Shown: positions 8,197-17,884, counted from the first letter of the stretch. The stretch is DNA of 40,956 nucleotides from Lachnospiraceae bacterium (GCA_017938285.1 JAGBBW010000124.1:1-40956), one strand, 5' to 3'. Translations and numbers: made by a program. The notes: generated by a model not told the origin, from the letters alone.

Positions 8197-11100
8197 TTAC
8201 ATTTCCCTTAACAAATACTCCTTGTCTTCCTCCATCAATTCCAGCATTAGCTTCGCATAATGAGGGTCAAACTGTGTTCCTGCCCCCTTTTTGATTTCTT
8301 CATACACCTCTTTCTGTGGCAGTACATCCCGGTAGCTCCGCCTGGAAGCCATAGCGTCATACGCATCTGCCACGGCAATCAGGCGGGCCTCCTCTGGAAT
8401 CTGCTCTCCTGACAGTCCATCCGGATATCCTTTTCCGTCATACCGCTCATGGTGCCATCTCGCACCGACATCCAGCTTTGGAATCTCAGAAATATTCTGC
8501 AGAATTTCTGCACCAATCACCGGATGGGAACAAATCAGGGCGTATTCTTCGTCCGTCAGTCCTGACTGCTTTGTAATGATGGTATCCGGAATACCAATTT
8601 TTCCAATATCATGCAGCATTCCCATAAAATAAATGCGCTCCTGCTCTTTTTCCTCTTTTCCAGCCTTTTTCGCCAGTTCCAGGGAATACTGTGCCACACG
8701 GACAGAATGACCGTTGGTATACTTGTCTTTCGCATCGATGGTGCCTGCCAGTGTATGCATAATCTGCTGGGAAAGACGCTCTACCTTTTTCCGGCGTTCT
8801 TCTGCCCAGCGTGTCTGCTTTGCAACCTCTTTCTGTAAATCCTTCTGCAGGCTGGACAGCTCCAGAATACGGCTGACACGCTGTATCATGATTTCAGCAA
8901 TAAACGGCTTGGTAATAAAATCCTGGGCACCTTCCTTAAATCCCCGGACTTCTACCTCCCTGTCATTGTCTGCCGTCAGAAATACCACAGGAATATCCTT
9001 CCACTCCTCTCTTTCCCGGAGCAGGTCCATCATCTCAAAACCATCCATTCCCGGCATATGTAAATCCAGCAGAATCAGATCCGGAATTCTGCGTTCCAGT
9101 AATTCCAGTGCATCCTTTGCTGAATCCATCAGACTGACTTCAAAATACGGTGCCAGCATATGCTCTGCAATTTTTAAGTTCATGGCATCATCATCCACCA
9201 CTACAATATGCCCGGAAATCTCCTGTACTTCCTGTGGTGTATCTTCTTCCTTTTTCTCCAGCAGCACCTGGGAAATCTGATCCAGCATATTGCGGTACAG
9301 CTTCATTGCGTCAGCATGATGACTGTCAATATAATAATGATTTTCTTCTTTTGCCGCCAGTTCCAACTGCTTCGCTTCTTCTGATAAAGTAACAGCTCCG
9401 ATGGAAAGGGAAGTACTTTTCAGGGCATGCACTAGAATCCGGTAATTATTCCAGTCTTTAATTTCATAAAATGCCTGAATATCCTCCAGCTTTTCCTTCT
9501 TCAAAAAGGTCAGCAGCATTTCTTTGTAGAACTCTTCATTTTCTGCACAATAACCCATTCCTGTCCTTGTATCAAACAGCGTCAGCTGTTCCAGAATGCT
9601 TTGCGGTTTTGCTGTAATTCCAGGAACTTCCTGTACTTCCAGTTTCCCGGAACTGCCCGGATTTTCCGGCTTCTGCTCCGTTTTCTCTCCTACTAATACC
9701 GGAGAAAGATATTTTCCGATGGCAGCAAACAACATTTTTCCAGTCACTGGTTTCGACAGATAGTCATCAAAACCAGCCTCCAGATACATTTCCTTGGCTC
9801 CGGATACCGCATTGGCTGTCAGTACCACAACCGGTACTCCGGAACAAAGATTTTCTTTTTCTATTACTTTCATGGCTTCCATGCCATCCATCACCGGCAT
9901 CATGTGGTCCATCAGAATCAGGTCATATTCTTTTTTCTTAATACACTCGATGGCCTCTTCCCCATTCATGGCAAAATCCGGTTTTATTCCCACCTTTTGC
10001 AGCATTCCCCGCAGCAGGTCCAGATTCATCATGTTATCATCTACCGCCAGAATCTTCGCCTCTGGTGCCCAGAACAATTTCTCTTCCTGTTTTTCCTCCT
10101 GGTTCTGCTGTTCCTTCCAGTTACCAACCACACCTGCTCCGGCATCTTCCTGCTCCAGTGCGAAAGAAAAAACAGAACCTTCCCCATAAACACTTTCTAC
10201 CTGCAGGCGGCTTCCCATCATGTCCAAAAGTCTGGTAACCAGTGGAAGCCCCAGACCAATGCCCTGTACATGCTTTGTCTTACGTTCATCCACTCTGGTA
10301 AAACTGTCCAGAATTTTCCCCAGTTCTTCTTTCCTGATACCAATTCCGGTATCCTTGACATGGACAAGCAGGATTCCTTTCTTCTCTCCGGTGCTTTTCC
10401 AGTCAAATGCAAGTTCTACATATCCTGTATTGGTATATTTAATCGCATTGGAAATCAGATTGTTACAAACCTGTGATAAGCGCATTGCGTCACCAATCAG
10501 TTTCTGCGGCAGCGTCTCGCTCATTTCAAAACGAAACTCCAGTTTTTTCTTCTCTGCATGATAAGTGCCATAGGCAACCAAATCCTGCAGCACGGACATA
10601 ATAGAATATGGCTCTTTTTCCAGATACAGTGTACCTTCCTGAATATTTACAAAATCCAGAGTATCATTAACAATGGACAACAGCACACGTCCCGCCGTCT
10701 GAATATTCGTGGCATTGGAAATCGTATTGCTTTCCTGGGATTCCTTTAATATCATTTCATTAAAACCAAGAATGGAATTAATCGGCGTTCTGGCCTCATG
10801 GGACATATTACTCAGGAAAATCCCCTTGGCAGAATCTGCTTCCTCCATTCTCCGGTATGCTTCTTTCTGCTTCTTTCCCGAAATCCATAACCTGTACTGT
10901 GTTACCAGACTAATCACCATATCTGCCAGATACACTACCGGGAAACGAATCAAATACGTTTCTGTATATTCATACCCCAGTTCATGCAGCGGAGTCCACA
11001 TATAAACCATCGTCAGAATCCCCAGTGCAATGCTGAACATTCCTCCATAATACATCTGGAAAATACTGCACGCCACGGGAGGAACCAGCAAAAGCCAGAT

Positions 11101-11406
11101 GGCACTAAATCCATTTTCCCCACCACTTATCAGAAAATACGCCATCATCAGAAACACAACCGATGCCATACTGCCCAACACCGGCACAATTTGTTTTGTC
11201 TTACGATACAGCAGCAGGATGCCCAGCATAAATACTGCCATTCCTCCCGTAATCCCTGCCATGTGATAGGACTGTGCCAGACAATTGACCAAGGACATCA
11301 GGGAACCCACTACTGCAAAAACAATACAGAACCCGCACAGCAGCTTCCCATCCAGTTTCAGAGCTTCCTCTTTTATTTCTTTTAATATCTTCTCAAAGGT
11401 TTCCAT
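8197..11406 (-). CDS. Hybrid histidine kinase with two receivers, HPt and HD-GYP phosphodiesterase
   Basis: This 1069-residue membrane signalling protein has an unusual domain order. About six N-terminal helices (residues 20-175) carry no large outside domain. HisKA follows with His203 in MSHEART, then a HATPase with DTGIGI and GIGLGLPL. REC1 has phospho-acceptor Asp500 in LILMDHMMP. HPt has His660 in VHALKSTSLSIG. REC2 has Asp781 in LILLDLHMP, then a coiled coil. The C-terminal HD-GYP has His900, His932-Asp933 and GYP at about 993-995. The output should be c-di-GMP hydrolysis. The ATG at 11406 follows GGGAGAAGT; an upstream ATG at 11460 has no site. It is last in the operon with the BMP-like proteins. 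Confidence 0.93.
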   Translation of the reverse strand: METFEKILKEIKEEALKLDGKLLCGFCIVFAVVGSLMSLVNCLAQSYHMAGITGGMAVFMLGILLLYRKTKQIVPVLGSMASVVFLMMAYFLISGGENGFSAIWLLLVPPVACSIFQMYYGGMFSIALGILTMVYMWTPLHELGYEYTETYLIRFPVVYLADMVISLVTQYRLWISGKKQKEAYRRMEEADSAKGIFLSNMSHEARTPINSILGFNEMILKESQESNTISNATNIQTAGRVLLSIVNDTLDFVNIQEGTLYLEKEPYSIMSVLQDLVAYGTYHAEKKKLEFRFEMSETLPQKLIGDAMRLSQVCNNLISNAIKYTNTGYVELAFDWKSTGEKKGILLVHVKDTGIGIRKEELGKILDSFTRVDERKTKHVQGIGLGLPLVTRLLDMMGSRLQVESVYGEGSVFSFALEQEDAGAGVVGNWKEQQNQEEKQEEKLFWAPEAKILAVDDNMMNLDLLRGMLQKVGIKPDFAMNGEEAIECIKKKEYDLILMDHMMPVMDGMEAMKVIEKENLCSGVPVVVLTANAVSGAKEMYLEAGFDDYLSKPVTGKMLFAAIGKYLSPVLVGEKTEQKPENPGSSGKLEVQEVPGITAKPQSILEQLTLFDTRTGMGYCAENEEFYKEMLLTFLKKEKLEDIQAFYEIKDWNNYRILVHALKSTSLSIGAVTLSEEAKQLELAAKEENHYYIDSHHADAMKLYRNMLDQISQVLLEKKEEDTPQEVQEISGHIVVVDDDAMNLKIAEHMLAPYFEVSLMDSAKDALELLERRIPDLILLDLHMPGMDGFEMMDLLREREEWKDIPVVFLTADNDREVEVRGFKEGAQDFITKPFIAEIMIQRVSRILELSSLQKDLQKEVAKQTRWAEERRKKVERLSQQIMHTLAGTIDAKDKYTNGHSVRVAQYSLELAKKAGKEEKEQERIYFMGMLHDIGKIGIPDTIITKQSGLTDEEYALICSHPVIGAEILQNISEIPKLDVGARWHHERYDGKGYPDGLSGEQIPEEARLIAVADAYDAMASRRSYRDVLPQKEVYEEIKKGAGTQFDPHYAKLMLELMEEDKEYLLREM

Positions 11407-11474
11407 ACTTCTCCCTGTCTTTTTCTGAACTACCGGCTTCTTCCCCTCTCTTCCGGGCATTCGAAAATAGTAAC

Positions 11475-14063
11475 TTACGGAACGAGATATTTCTTAGCCT
11501 CCTGTGCCGTCTTTTCATATAAAGTCATCAGTTTTTCCTGATTTTCGTGGATAAATGCAATTTTTTCTTCTGCATTTTCCCCTTTTTGAATTGCCTTTCC
11601 GGCTTCTTCCATCTGACGGGCCAGTTCGGATACGGTCTCCCCACCAATACTTAGCGAAGTGGATTTTAACGCATGAACGTAAACCGTATACGTCTTCCAG
11701 TCTTCTTTTTCCAGACATTCTGCGATATTTGCTGCTTTCTCCTTCTGCATATCCGCATACATGCGAAGCATTTCCTTATACAGTTCTTCCGCATTGCAGC
11801 TGTATCCCAGCCCCAGAGTAGTATTTAGAAGGCTTTCCGGCTCATCTTCTTCCTTCCGGCTGCTTTCCACAGACTGCGCAGGTTGTTCTGACCCATCCTT
11901 CTTCTTTTCTTCACATATGACTGCCTCCGCTTTCTGCGCAGCTGCCTCCTCCGGCTCGCAAATTGCAATCTGGTGCAGTTCCAGATACTTTCGTATCATC
12001 TCTTCCAGTACCGCACCATTAATCGGTTTGCTCAGGTAATCATCAAATCCTGCCTTCAGATACTTTTCCTTCATTCCAGAAATCGCATTCGCCGTCAGGA
12101 CAATAAATGTCGTGTGTTCACATGGATTTCCCCGCAGTTCTTTTGCCAGCTTTAACGTTTCCATGCCATCCAGCCCCGGCATCATATGGTCAAGCAGGAC
12201 AATATCAAAATGTTCCTTTTCCAATAACTTTAAGCAGGCTTCCCCACTCTCACAGGTGGCAATCTGCATCTGTAACTTTTTCAACAGATTTGTAGCTACC
12301 AGCAGATTCATTTCGTTATCATCTACCACAAGAATCTTTGCATCCTTTGCCGTAAAGCTTTCCTTATACCGCTTCATTTCCCTTGCGGCCTGCTTCATCC
12401 GCTCATTGAAATCACCCATTGGCTGTGGGTCCTTCACTACCTGCGGCAACAGGACGGTGAAGGTCGTACCTTCCCCATAAACACTGGATACCAGAATATC
12501 TCCCTCCATCATGGCAGCCAGTTTTTTGGTAATGGCAAGCCCCAGTCCCGTTCCTTCCACATTACGGTTCTTTGTGCGGTCCAGACGCTCAAAATCTTTA
12601 AACAGCTTTGGCAGATCTTCTTCTTTAATACCAATCCCGGTATCCGCAACCATAATTTCCAGCAGAAGTCTGTCCCCGTCCATTGTACCATTTACGGTAA
12701 AGCTTACACTTCCTGCCCTCGTATACTTTACTGCATTATTCAGAATATTTATCATAATCTGGCGGATACGTCCTTCGTCGCCAAACAACTTATCCGGAAT
12801 GGACTCCTGTACATGCACATGAAACTCCAGATTTTTCTGTTCTGTTTTAATCTGAATCATATTAACTACATCATTTAATAAAGCACTGAACCGGTACTCT
12901 GTTTCTACCAGTTCCATCTTTCCCGACTCGATCTTGGAAAAATCCAGAATATCATTAATCAGTCCCAGCAGATTCTGGCTGGCACTCTGGATATTCAGGG
13001 CATACGTGCGGATTGTTTCATCCTCACACTCCCTGAGCACCATTTCATTCATACCCATAACCGCATTAATCGGAGTCCGGATTTCATGGGACATACTGGC
13101 AAGAAAATCACTCTTTGCCCTGTTTGCCTGTTCTGCAGCCTGCTTTGCCTCCCGCAGGGCAGCACTTTCTTTTGCTTTCGCCTCAATACCAAGCAGATAA
13201 ACCGTTCCAATGGCAAATAACAGAATCAGCAATCCAAATACCCAGAAAACAAGCTGGCTGATTACCAGGGATTCACCGGAAATTGCGGCTTCTTCCACAG
13301 TTCCAATCAGATACAGCCCATACTGCCCAATATCCGAAACAAAGACAAACTGCTCTCTGCCATTCACACTGTGATATACCGCGGCAGATTTTGCAGAATA
13401 CATTTTTTTATCAATTTCATCAAAAGCAGTCTGATATGCTTCGCTGAATAAAAGCTCCAGTTCTTCCTGCTCCCAGGTCTGGAACGGAATCACTTCCTGG
13501 TCGTTCTGTTCTGCTATCAGAAGTTTTCCTGCCTCTCCGTAACAGGATACCTGATATATTTTCCAGAATGTTTCCATGTCATATAAACGGTAAATTACAT
13601 ATTTTACATTACTTCCCTTATATACCGGAACCGTAAACAAAAAACCTTCCGTCTGGTTATAGCATACCGATGCATTACCATGGAACGCCTCTTTAATCCC
13701 GGAAAATTCAGGAAACGGCAGCTGCCGTCCATATACTGCATTTCCGTTTAATTCCAGAATTCCGGTTTCGCCTGTATTCCATACACTGTTTACTGATGCT
13801 ATTACAGAACCAATATCTCCTTCTTCTTCCATCTTCGAGGATACGTAGACCGAAATATTCTGCAGCCGTTCCAGTTCCATCCCCAGCTTGTCCTCCAGCT
13901 GATCTGAAACCACTTCTGCCTGTCTTGCCACCTGTTTTTCCATATTTTCCGTAAGAAGAGACTCCAGTCTGCCCATCAGCAGCAGCCAGATTAACACCAG
14001 AACCATCAAAAATAACAGGATTCCTGACACAATTTTCAAATTGAATTTACGTTTATTCTTCAT
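11475..14063 (-). CDS. Hybrid sensor histidine kinase (HK-REC-HPt) with extracytoplasmic sensor
   Basis: This 862-residue protein has a membrane helix at about 12-30, an outside sensor of about 235 residues, and a second helix at about 267-292. It then has HisKA with His326 in MSHEIRTP, a HATPase with DTGIGI and GTGLGLAIT, a receiver with Asp625 in IVLLDHMMP, and an HPt domain with His797 in VHALKSTSLSIG. All phosphotransfer residues are present, but there is no DNA-binding or enzymatic output. Phosphate must leave through the HPt, most simply to a receiver of the next protein. The start (14063) overlaps the end of the upstream BMP-like gene by 11 bases, which suggests translational coupling. 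Confidence 0.93.
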   Translation of the reverse strand: MKNKRKFNLKIVSGILLFLMVLVLIWLLLMGRLESLLTENMEKQVARQAEVVSDQLEDKLGMELERLQNISVYVSSKMEEEGDIGSVIASVNSVWNTGETGILELNGNAVYGRQLPFPEFSGIKEAFHGNASVCYNQTEGFLFTVPVYKGSNVKYVIYRLYDMETFWKIYQVSCYGEAGKLLIAEQNDQEVIPFQTWEQEELELLFSEAYQTAFDEIDKKMYSAKSAAVYHSVNGREQFVFVSDIGQYGLYLIGTVEEAAISGESLVISQLVFWVFGLLILLFAIGTVYLLGIEAKAKESAALREAKQAAEQANRAKSDFLASMSHEIRTPINAVMGMNEMVLRECEDETIRTYALNIQSASQNLLGLINDILDFSKIESGKMELVETEYRFSALLNDVVNMIQIKTEQKNLEFHVHVQESIPDKLFGDEGRIRQIMINILNNAVKYTRAGSVSFTVNGTMDGDRLLLEIMVADTGIGIKEEDLPKLFKDFERLDRTKNRNVEGTGLGLAITKKLAAMMEGDILVSSVYGEGTTFTVLLPQVVKDPQPMGDFNERMKQAAREMKRYKESFTAKDAKILVVDDNEMNLLVATNLLKKLQMQIATCESGEACLKLLEKEHFDIVLLDHMMPGLDGMETLKLAKELRGNPCEHTTFIVLTANAISGMKEKYLKAGFDDYLSKPINGAVLEEMIRKYLELHQIAICEPEEAAAQKAEAVICEEKKKDGSEQPAQSVESSRKEEDEPESLLNTTLGLGYSCNAEELYKEMLRMYADMQKEKAANIAECLEKEDWKTYTVYVHALKSTSLSIGGETVSELARQMEEAGKAIQKGENAEEKIAFIHENQEKLMTLYEKTAQEAKKYLVP

Positions 14064-15156
14064 AAAACCCGACACCCTCAACAAACCAGTCAAACTGCTC
14101 CAGCAGCCGTTCATCACTAATCAGTTCATTTTCTCCACACTGCAGTTTCCCGTTACTGTCATAGATTACACCAGAAAAAACTTCTTTTCCGTCCAGCAGT
14201 TCCTTCTCTGCCTTTTTTACTGCCTTCTGTACATTTTGGGGCACTGCATCCGAAAATTCAGCCAGACCAACCGCTCCGGTTTCCAGACCGATCCAGAAAT
14301 TCTCTGTGGAATTTGCCTTGCCTTTTAAAAATTCCTGCAAAAGTTCCCGATAGACCTGCTCCCAGTCACATTTGACACAGGTCAGGTACCGGTCTGAAAA
14401 CTGCTGGGCAGACTCATGGTAGCCAATGGAATAAATCCCCGCCATTTCCGCTGCTTCCACTACATAGGTCTGGTTCTGGTGATACGTAATGACATCCACT
14501 CCCACATTGTCAATCAGTTTATTGGCAGCTTCTTTTTCCCTTGCTTCATCATCCCAGGTATTCGTAAAAATTACGGTTACCACCGCTTCAGGATTTGCTT
14601 TCCGTACCCCCAGCGTAAAGGCACTGATTCCCCGGTTTACTTCATTATTATTCATGGCAGCCACATAACCAATCCGGTTACTCTCCGTCATACTGCCTGC
14701 CACAATTCCTGCCAGATATCTGGCCTGATACATCTTTACAAAATAAGAAGTTAGATTTTCTTCATGATATTCCGATGAATTTCCATAAAACACCACTTCC
14801 GGGTACTCCCTGACCAGTTCATGTACCTCTTCCGAATATCCATAACTGCTCAGTACTACCATCTCACAACCTGCTTCTACCAGTTCCCGCACAGCTGTTC
14901 CACACTGCCCACTGCCTTCCAATACATATTCTTCTATCAGTAAATCAGCTTCTGCGGTTTCACAGGCTGACTTCATTCCCCGGTAGTGCATTCCATTCCA
15001 TCCGTCTTCCGTAGCTCCTCCGGATAAAATAAAACCTACCTTATGCTTTTCTCCTTCCCTGTCGGACAGAATTCCACTCAGCAAAAGAAAAATGACAACC
15101 AGAACCAGTGTAGCGGCAACCAGAAGCAGCCACCTGTATTTTTTACTCTTCTCCAT
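14053..15156 (-). CDS. BMP-family (basic membrane protein) ligand-binding protein, copy 2
   Basis: This 367-residue protein has one uncleaved-looking N-terminal helix (about 9-30) and a periplasmic-binding fold of the BMP/PnrA type. The family includes nucleoside- and purine-binding lipoproteins. Family-like blocks are KVGFILSGGATEDGWN, YLAGIVAGSMTESNRIGYV and AFTLGVRKANPEAVV. No lipobox cysteine follows the helix, so it is probably anchored by the helix. No ABC permease or ATPase is nearby. It overlaps both neighbours (14 bases with copy 1, 11 with the kinase gene), so it is likely a sensing subunit rather than a transporter part. It ends in an FDWFVEGV motif shared with copy 1. Confidence 0.85.
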   Translation of the reverse strand: MEKSKKYRWLLLVAATLVLVVIFLLLSGILSDREGEKHKVGFILSGGATEDGWNGMHYRGMKSACETAEADLLIEEYVLEGSGQCGTAVRELVEAGCEMVVLSSYGYSEEVHELVREYPEVVFYGNSSEYHEENLTSYFVKMYQARYLAGIVAGSMTESNRIGYVAAMNNNEVNRGISAFTLGVRKANPEAVVTVIFTNTWDDEAREKEAANKLIDNVGVDVITYHQNQTYVVEAAEMAGIYSIGYHESAQQFSDRYLTCVKCDWEQVYRELLQEFLKGKANSTENFWIGLETGAVGLAEFSDAVPQNVQKAVKKAEKELLDGKEVFSGVIYDSNGKLQCGENELISDERLLEQFDWFVEGVGFYEE

Positions 15157-16231
15157 GAATCTTCACTCCCTCGACATACCAGTCAAACTCATTCAGCATT
15201 GCTTCATCCGACATACTCTCCCCTGCCGGAATCCTAAGCGTTCCATTCCTGTCGTAAATCGGTCCATAAAATACATCAAACGTACCACTGCTGATTTCCT
15301 GCATTTTCTCTTCCACAATTACTGCAATGCCTTCTTTGACATGCTCTGTCAGGGGAGCCAGGGAAATCATCCCGGATTCAGCTCCTTCCCAATAGTTCCG
15401 GCCAACAAACTTTCCCTGCTGGACTTCTTTAATACGTGGTGTATAAAAATTCTCCCAGTTCCAGACAGGTGCTGTTAAAAAGAAATCATCACAGCGTCTG
15501 CTGTTGTCCATGTTATAACCAATGGACCATATGCCCTCTTCCTCCGCAATCTCCAGAGGACGCAGGGAATCCGTATGCATGGCAAGCACATCTATGTCAT
15601 AATTCGTAATCAGTGTCCGGGTTGCCTCTCCAGCCTCCTTATCATCGGTCCAGGAATTACACCATTCCACATAAACCACTGCCTCCGGATTCACGGAATG
15701 CACTCCCAAAGTGAATGCATTAATCCCTCTGTTCACCTCGGAAATCGGAAATGCTGCCACATAACCTATCTGGTTAGTTTCTGTCTGCAGCCCTGCCACA
15801 ATGCCGCTCAAGTAACGCATTTGGTACATTCTTCCAAAATAAGTAGAGAGATTCTCTTTCTCTTCCACACCGGATGCATGAAAAAAATGTACCTCCGGAT
15901 GCTCTTCTGCTGCCTCCTGTATATAGGTTCCATAATTAAAAGAATTACAGATAATAATGTTGCAACCTTCTGCAATCATCGCCTCCATCCGTGCAACACA
16001 TTCCTCAGATTCCGGAACTGCTTCCTCATACACCAGTTCCAGACCAAGTTCCTGTACTGTCCGGCAGATTCCCTCATAGTGGGACTGACTCCAGCTCTGG
16101 TCATCCACCTGTCCATTCAAAACTATTCCAACCTTTAGTGATTCCTTTTTTTCCTCCCGCCCGGAGATATAGAAAATCCCGACAATAATTACTGCTAAAA
16201 TAATTGCGGCGGTAATTACTATTTTCTTCAT
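15143..16231 (-). CDS. BMP-family (basic membrane protein) ligand-binding protein, copy 1
   Basis: This 362-residue paralogue of the next gene has the same plan: an N-terminal anchor helix (about 4-23), then a BMP/PnrA-like binding domain. Shared blocks are KVGIVLNGQVDDQSW, YLSGIVAGLQTETNQIGYV and AFTLGVHSVNPEAVV. Both end in an FDW(Y/F)VEGV motif. There is no lipobox cysteine. The ATG at 16231 follows AAAGGAGGATACC, the strongest ribosome site of the operon, so this is the first gene of the tight cluster. The nfo gene ends 92 bases upstream with no clear promoter between, so read-through from nfo is possible. The ligand is unknown; a nucleoside is a family-based guess. Confidence 0.85.
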   Translation of the reverse strand: MKKIVITAAIILAVIIVGIFYISGREEKKESLKVGIVLNGQVDDQSWSQSHYEGICRTVQELGLELVYEEAVPESEECVARMEAMIAEGCNIIICNSFNYGTYIQEAAEEHPEVHFFHASGVEEKENLSTYFGRMYQMRYLSGIVAGLQTETNQIGYVAAFPISEVNRGINAFTLGVHSVNPEAVVYVEWCNSWTDDKEAGEATRTLITNYDIDVLAMHTDSLRPLEIAEEEGIWSIGYNMDNSRRCDDFFLTAPVWNWENFYTPRIKEVQQGKFVGRNYWEGAESGMISLAPLTEHVKEGIAVIVEEKMQEISSGTFDVFYGPIYDRNGTLRIPAGESMSDEAMLNEFDWYVEGVKIHGEE

Positions 16232-16323
16232 GGTATCCTCCTTTTTCCTGTACTTTCCTGTCTCCCCTCTTCCGTCTGTTTCCTTTTTTCACTGTCTGGT
16301 TATTTTCCTGTTATTTCCGATTC

Positions 16324-17229
16324 TCAGCGTTTTTCCCTGATTTCCGAAATTAACCCTGCATGGAATTTTTCTTCTTTCAGCATACGGATTTCCTGCAGAT
16401 ATGGCGGCAGAGTCTTTTCTTTTACTCCTTCTGCCACAGTTACATACGGTGTCTCCAGAATCTTCGGCACCTGTTCAAAGTCTTTGTGATGTACAATATA
16501 ATTTAATGCTTCAAAACCAATCTCGCCAAAACCCAGATTTTCATGCCGGTCTTTTGCTGCTCCCTGCACATTTTTACTGTCATTAATATGGAATACTGCA
16601 ATCTGGTCCTTGCCAATCAATCGGTCAAATTGTCCAATTACACCATCAAAATCATGAACGATATCATAACCTGAATCATGGGTATGGCAGGTATCAAAGC
16701 AGACCCGGAGTTTTTCACTGTAAACAACTCCATCATAAATTGCCGCCAGTTCCTCAAAACTTTTTCCCAGCTCGCTGCCCTTGCCCGCCATGGTTTCCAG
16801 TGCTACAGTAAGCTTCATGTCCTTCGTCAGCACTTCATTCAGACCTTTGATAATCTGGGCAAGACCTGCCTGCTCCCCTGCTCCCACATGGGAACCCGGA
16901 TGCAGTACGATGGTAGAAGCCTGCATTGCCGTGGAACGTTCGATTTCTTTCGCCAGAAATTCCACCGCCAGGGAAAAAGTTTCCGGCTTCTCTGTATTTC
17001 CAAGATTAATAATATATGGGGCATGGATAACAAATTCTGAAATACCATGCTCCTTTGCCAGAGCCAGTCCGGCTTCAATATTTAATTCTGAAATTTCTTT
17101 TCTTCTTGTATTCTGAGGCGCACCTGTGTACACCATAAATGTATTTGCTCCATAAGAAATGGCTTCCTCCACGGAACCCAAAAACATTTTCTTTCCGCTC
17201 ATCCCAACATGGGAACCAAGTTTTAACAT
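16324..17229 (-). CDS. nfo: Endonuclease IV (AP endonuclease, Nfo)
   Basis: This 301-residue TIM-barrel metalloenzyme cuts DNA at abasic sites in base excision repair. The family signatures are all present: [11 protein letters not shown] at the N terminus, [14 protein letters not shown], the zinc-binding block [22 protein letters not shown], and a final ETPY. The ATG at 17229 follows GAGAGG with a five-base gap; the GTG two codons earlier is too close to that site. It sits between nfeD and the BMP/kinase operon, all on the same strand. Confidence 0.95.
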   Translation of the reverse strand: MLKLGSHVGMSGKKMFLGSVEEAISYGANTFMVYTGAPQNTRRKEISELNIEAGLALAKEHGISEFVIHAPYIINLGNTEKPETFSLAVEFLAKEIERSTAMQASTIVLHPGSHVGAGEQAGLAQIIKGLNEVLTKDMKLTVALETMAGKGSELGKSFEELAAIYDGVVYSEKLRVCFDTCHTHDSGYDIVHDFDGVIGQFDRLIGKDQIAVFHINDSKNVQGAAKDRHENLGFGEIGFEALNYIVHHKDFEQVPKILETPYVTVAEGVKEKTLPPYLQEIRMLKEEKFHAGLISEIREKR

Positions 17230-17332
17230 AAACACCTCTCACTTTTTTTCGTTAATTTATTAAAGTGTCAGTATCACCAACAACTTATCACTATTCTCTG
17301 TTTATTTAAGCTGCCGCACAACAAAGCATCTT

Positions 17333-17367
17333 CTGTTTTTCTTATTCTGTTTTTCTTATTCTGTTTT
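17333..17367. repeat. Short tandem repeat over the nfeD stop codon
   Basis: The unit CTGTTTTTCTTATT occurs twice and then half again. The last part encodes the QKTE end of the NfeD-like protein. Slippage here could change the C-terminal tail length. Otherwise it looks like a simple pyrimidine-rich repeat. Confidence 0.6.
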
Positions 17368-17808
17368 CTGTTCTGTTTCTACATACGGCTCTACTATCAG
17401 CTTTACACCTTCAATGGCGGCTACCTTAGCCAGAGTATCCTTCTCCATCGTCACAGTATCCTCTGTGGAACGCGCCGTCCATTCTTTTCCATCTACAAAA
17501 GCAGCACCGGTCTGGTTGTAATTATCAATCTTTTCTGTCACCTTTGCCACCATGCCAATCACACTCTGGTAATTCGTCTTTTCTTTTCTGCTGTTAAAAT
17601 ATCTCACTGCAATCGGTCTGGTCAGTACAAGAAGCAGTCCGGATACTACCAGAAATATGATATCCTGCCAGATAGCCTCTGCTCCTGCCAGGGCAAACAG
17701 CATGGCTGCCAGCGCACCGCCTGCAAACCAGATGGACACCAGGCCAACGGTAAAACATTCCACAACAACAAAAATAATAAGTAATGCAAACCAGAAATAT
17801 TGAAACAT
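17356..17808 (-). CDS. NfeD-like membrane protein
   Basis: This 150-residue protein has two or three helices in the first 75 residues (FWFALLIIFVVVECFTVGLVSIWF, then DIIFLVVSGLLLVL). A C-terminal soluble OB-fold-like domain contains GMVAKVTEKI and GKEWTARS, as in short NfeD proteins. NfeD proteins usually pair with SPFH/stomatin proteins at membrane microdomains; here no SPFH gene is adjacent. The ATG at 17808 is eight bases after AGGAGG. The 3' end, including the stop codon, lies in a short tandem repeat of a 14-base unit (17333-17367). Confidence 0.85.
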   Translation of the reverse strand: MFQYFWFALLIIFVVVECFTVGLVSIWFAGGALAAMLFALAGAEAIWQDIIFLVVSGLLLVLTRPIAVRYFNSRKEKTNYQSVIGMVAKVTEKIDNYNQTGAAFVDGKEWTARSTEDTVTMEKDTLAKVAAIEGVKLIVEPYVETEQKTE

Positions 17809-17884
17809 ACTCACGTCCTCCTGTTCTTTCATTCCATATATATGAGAGTTGGAACGAAAATTTTTATTAGATTCTCCCACTATT

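Noticed and set aside
8714-10561. Several plus-strand open frames opposite the HD-GYP hybrid kinase
   Set aside because: Serine/phenylalanine-rich translations are typical of the antisense of a codon-biased gene; the minus strand has clear domains throughout.
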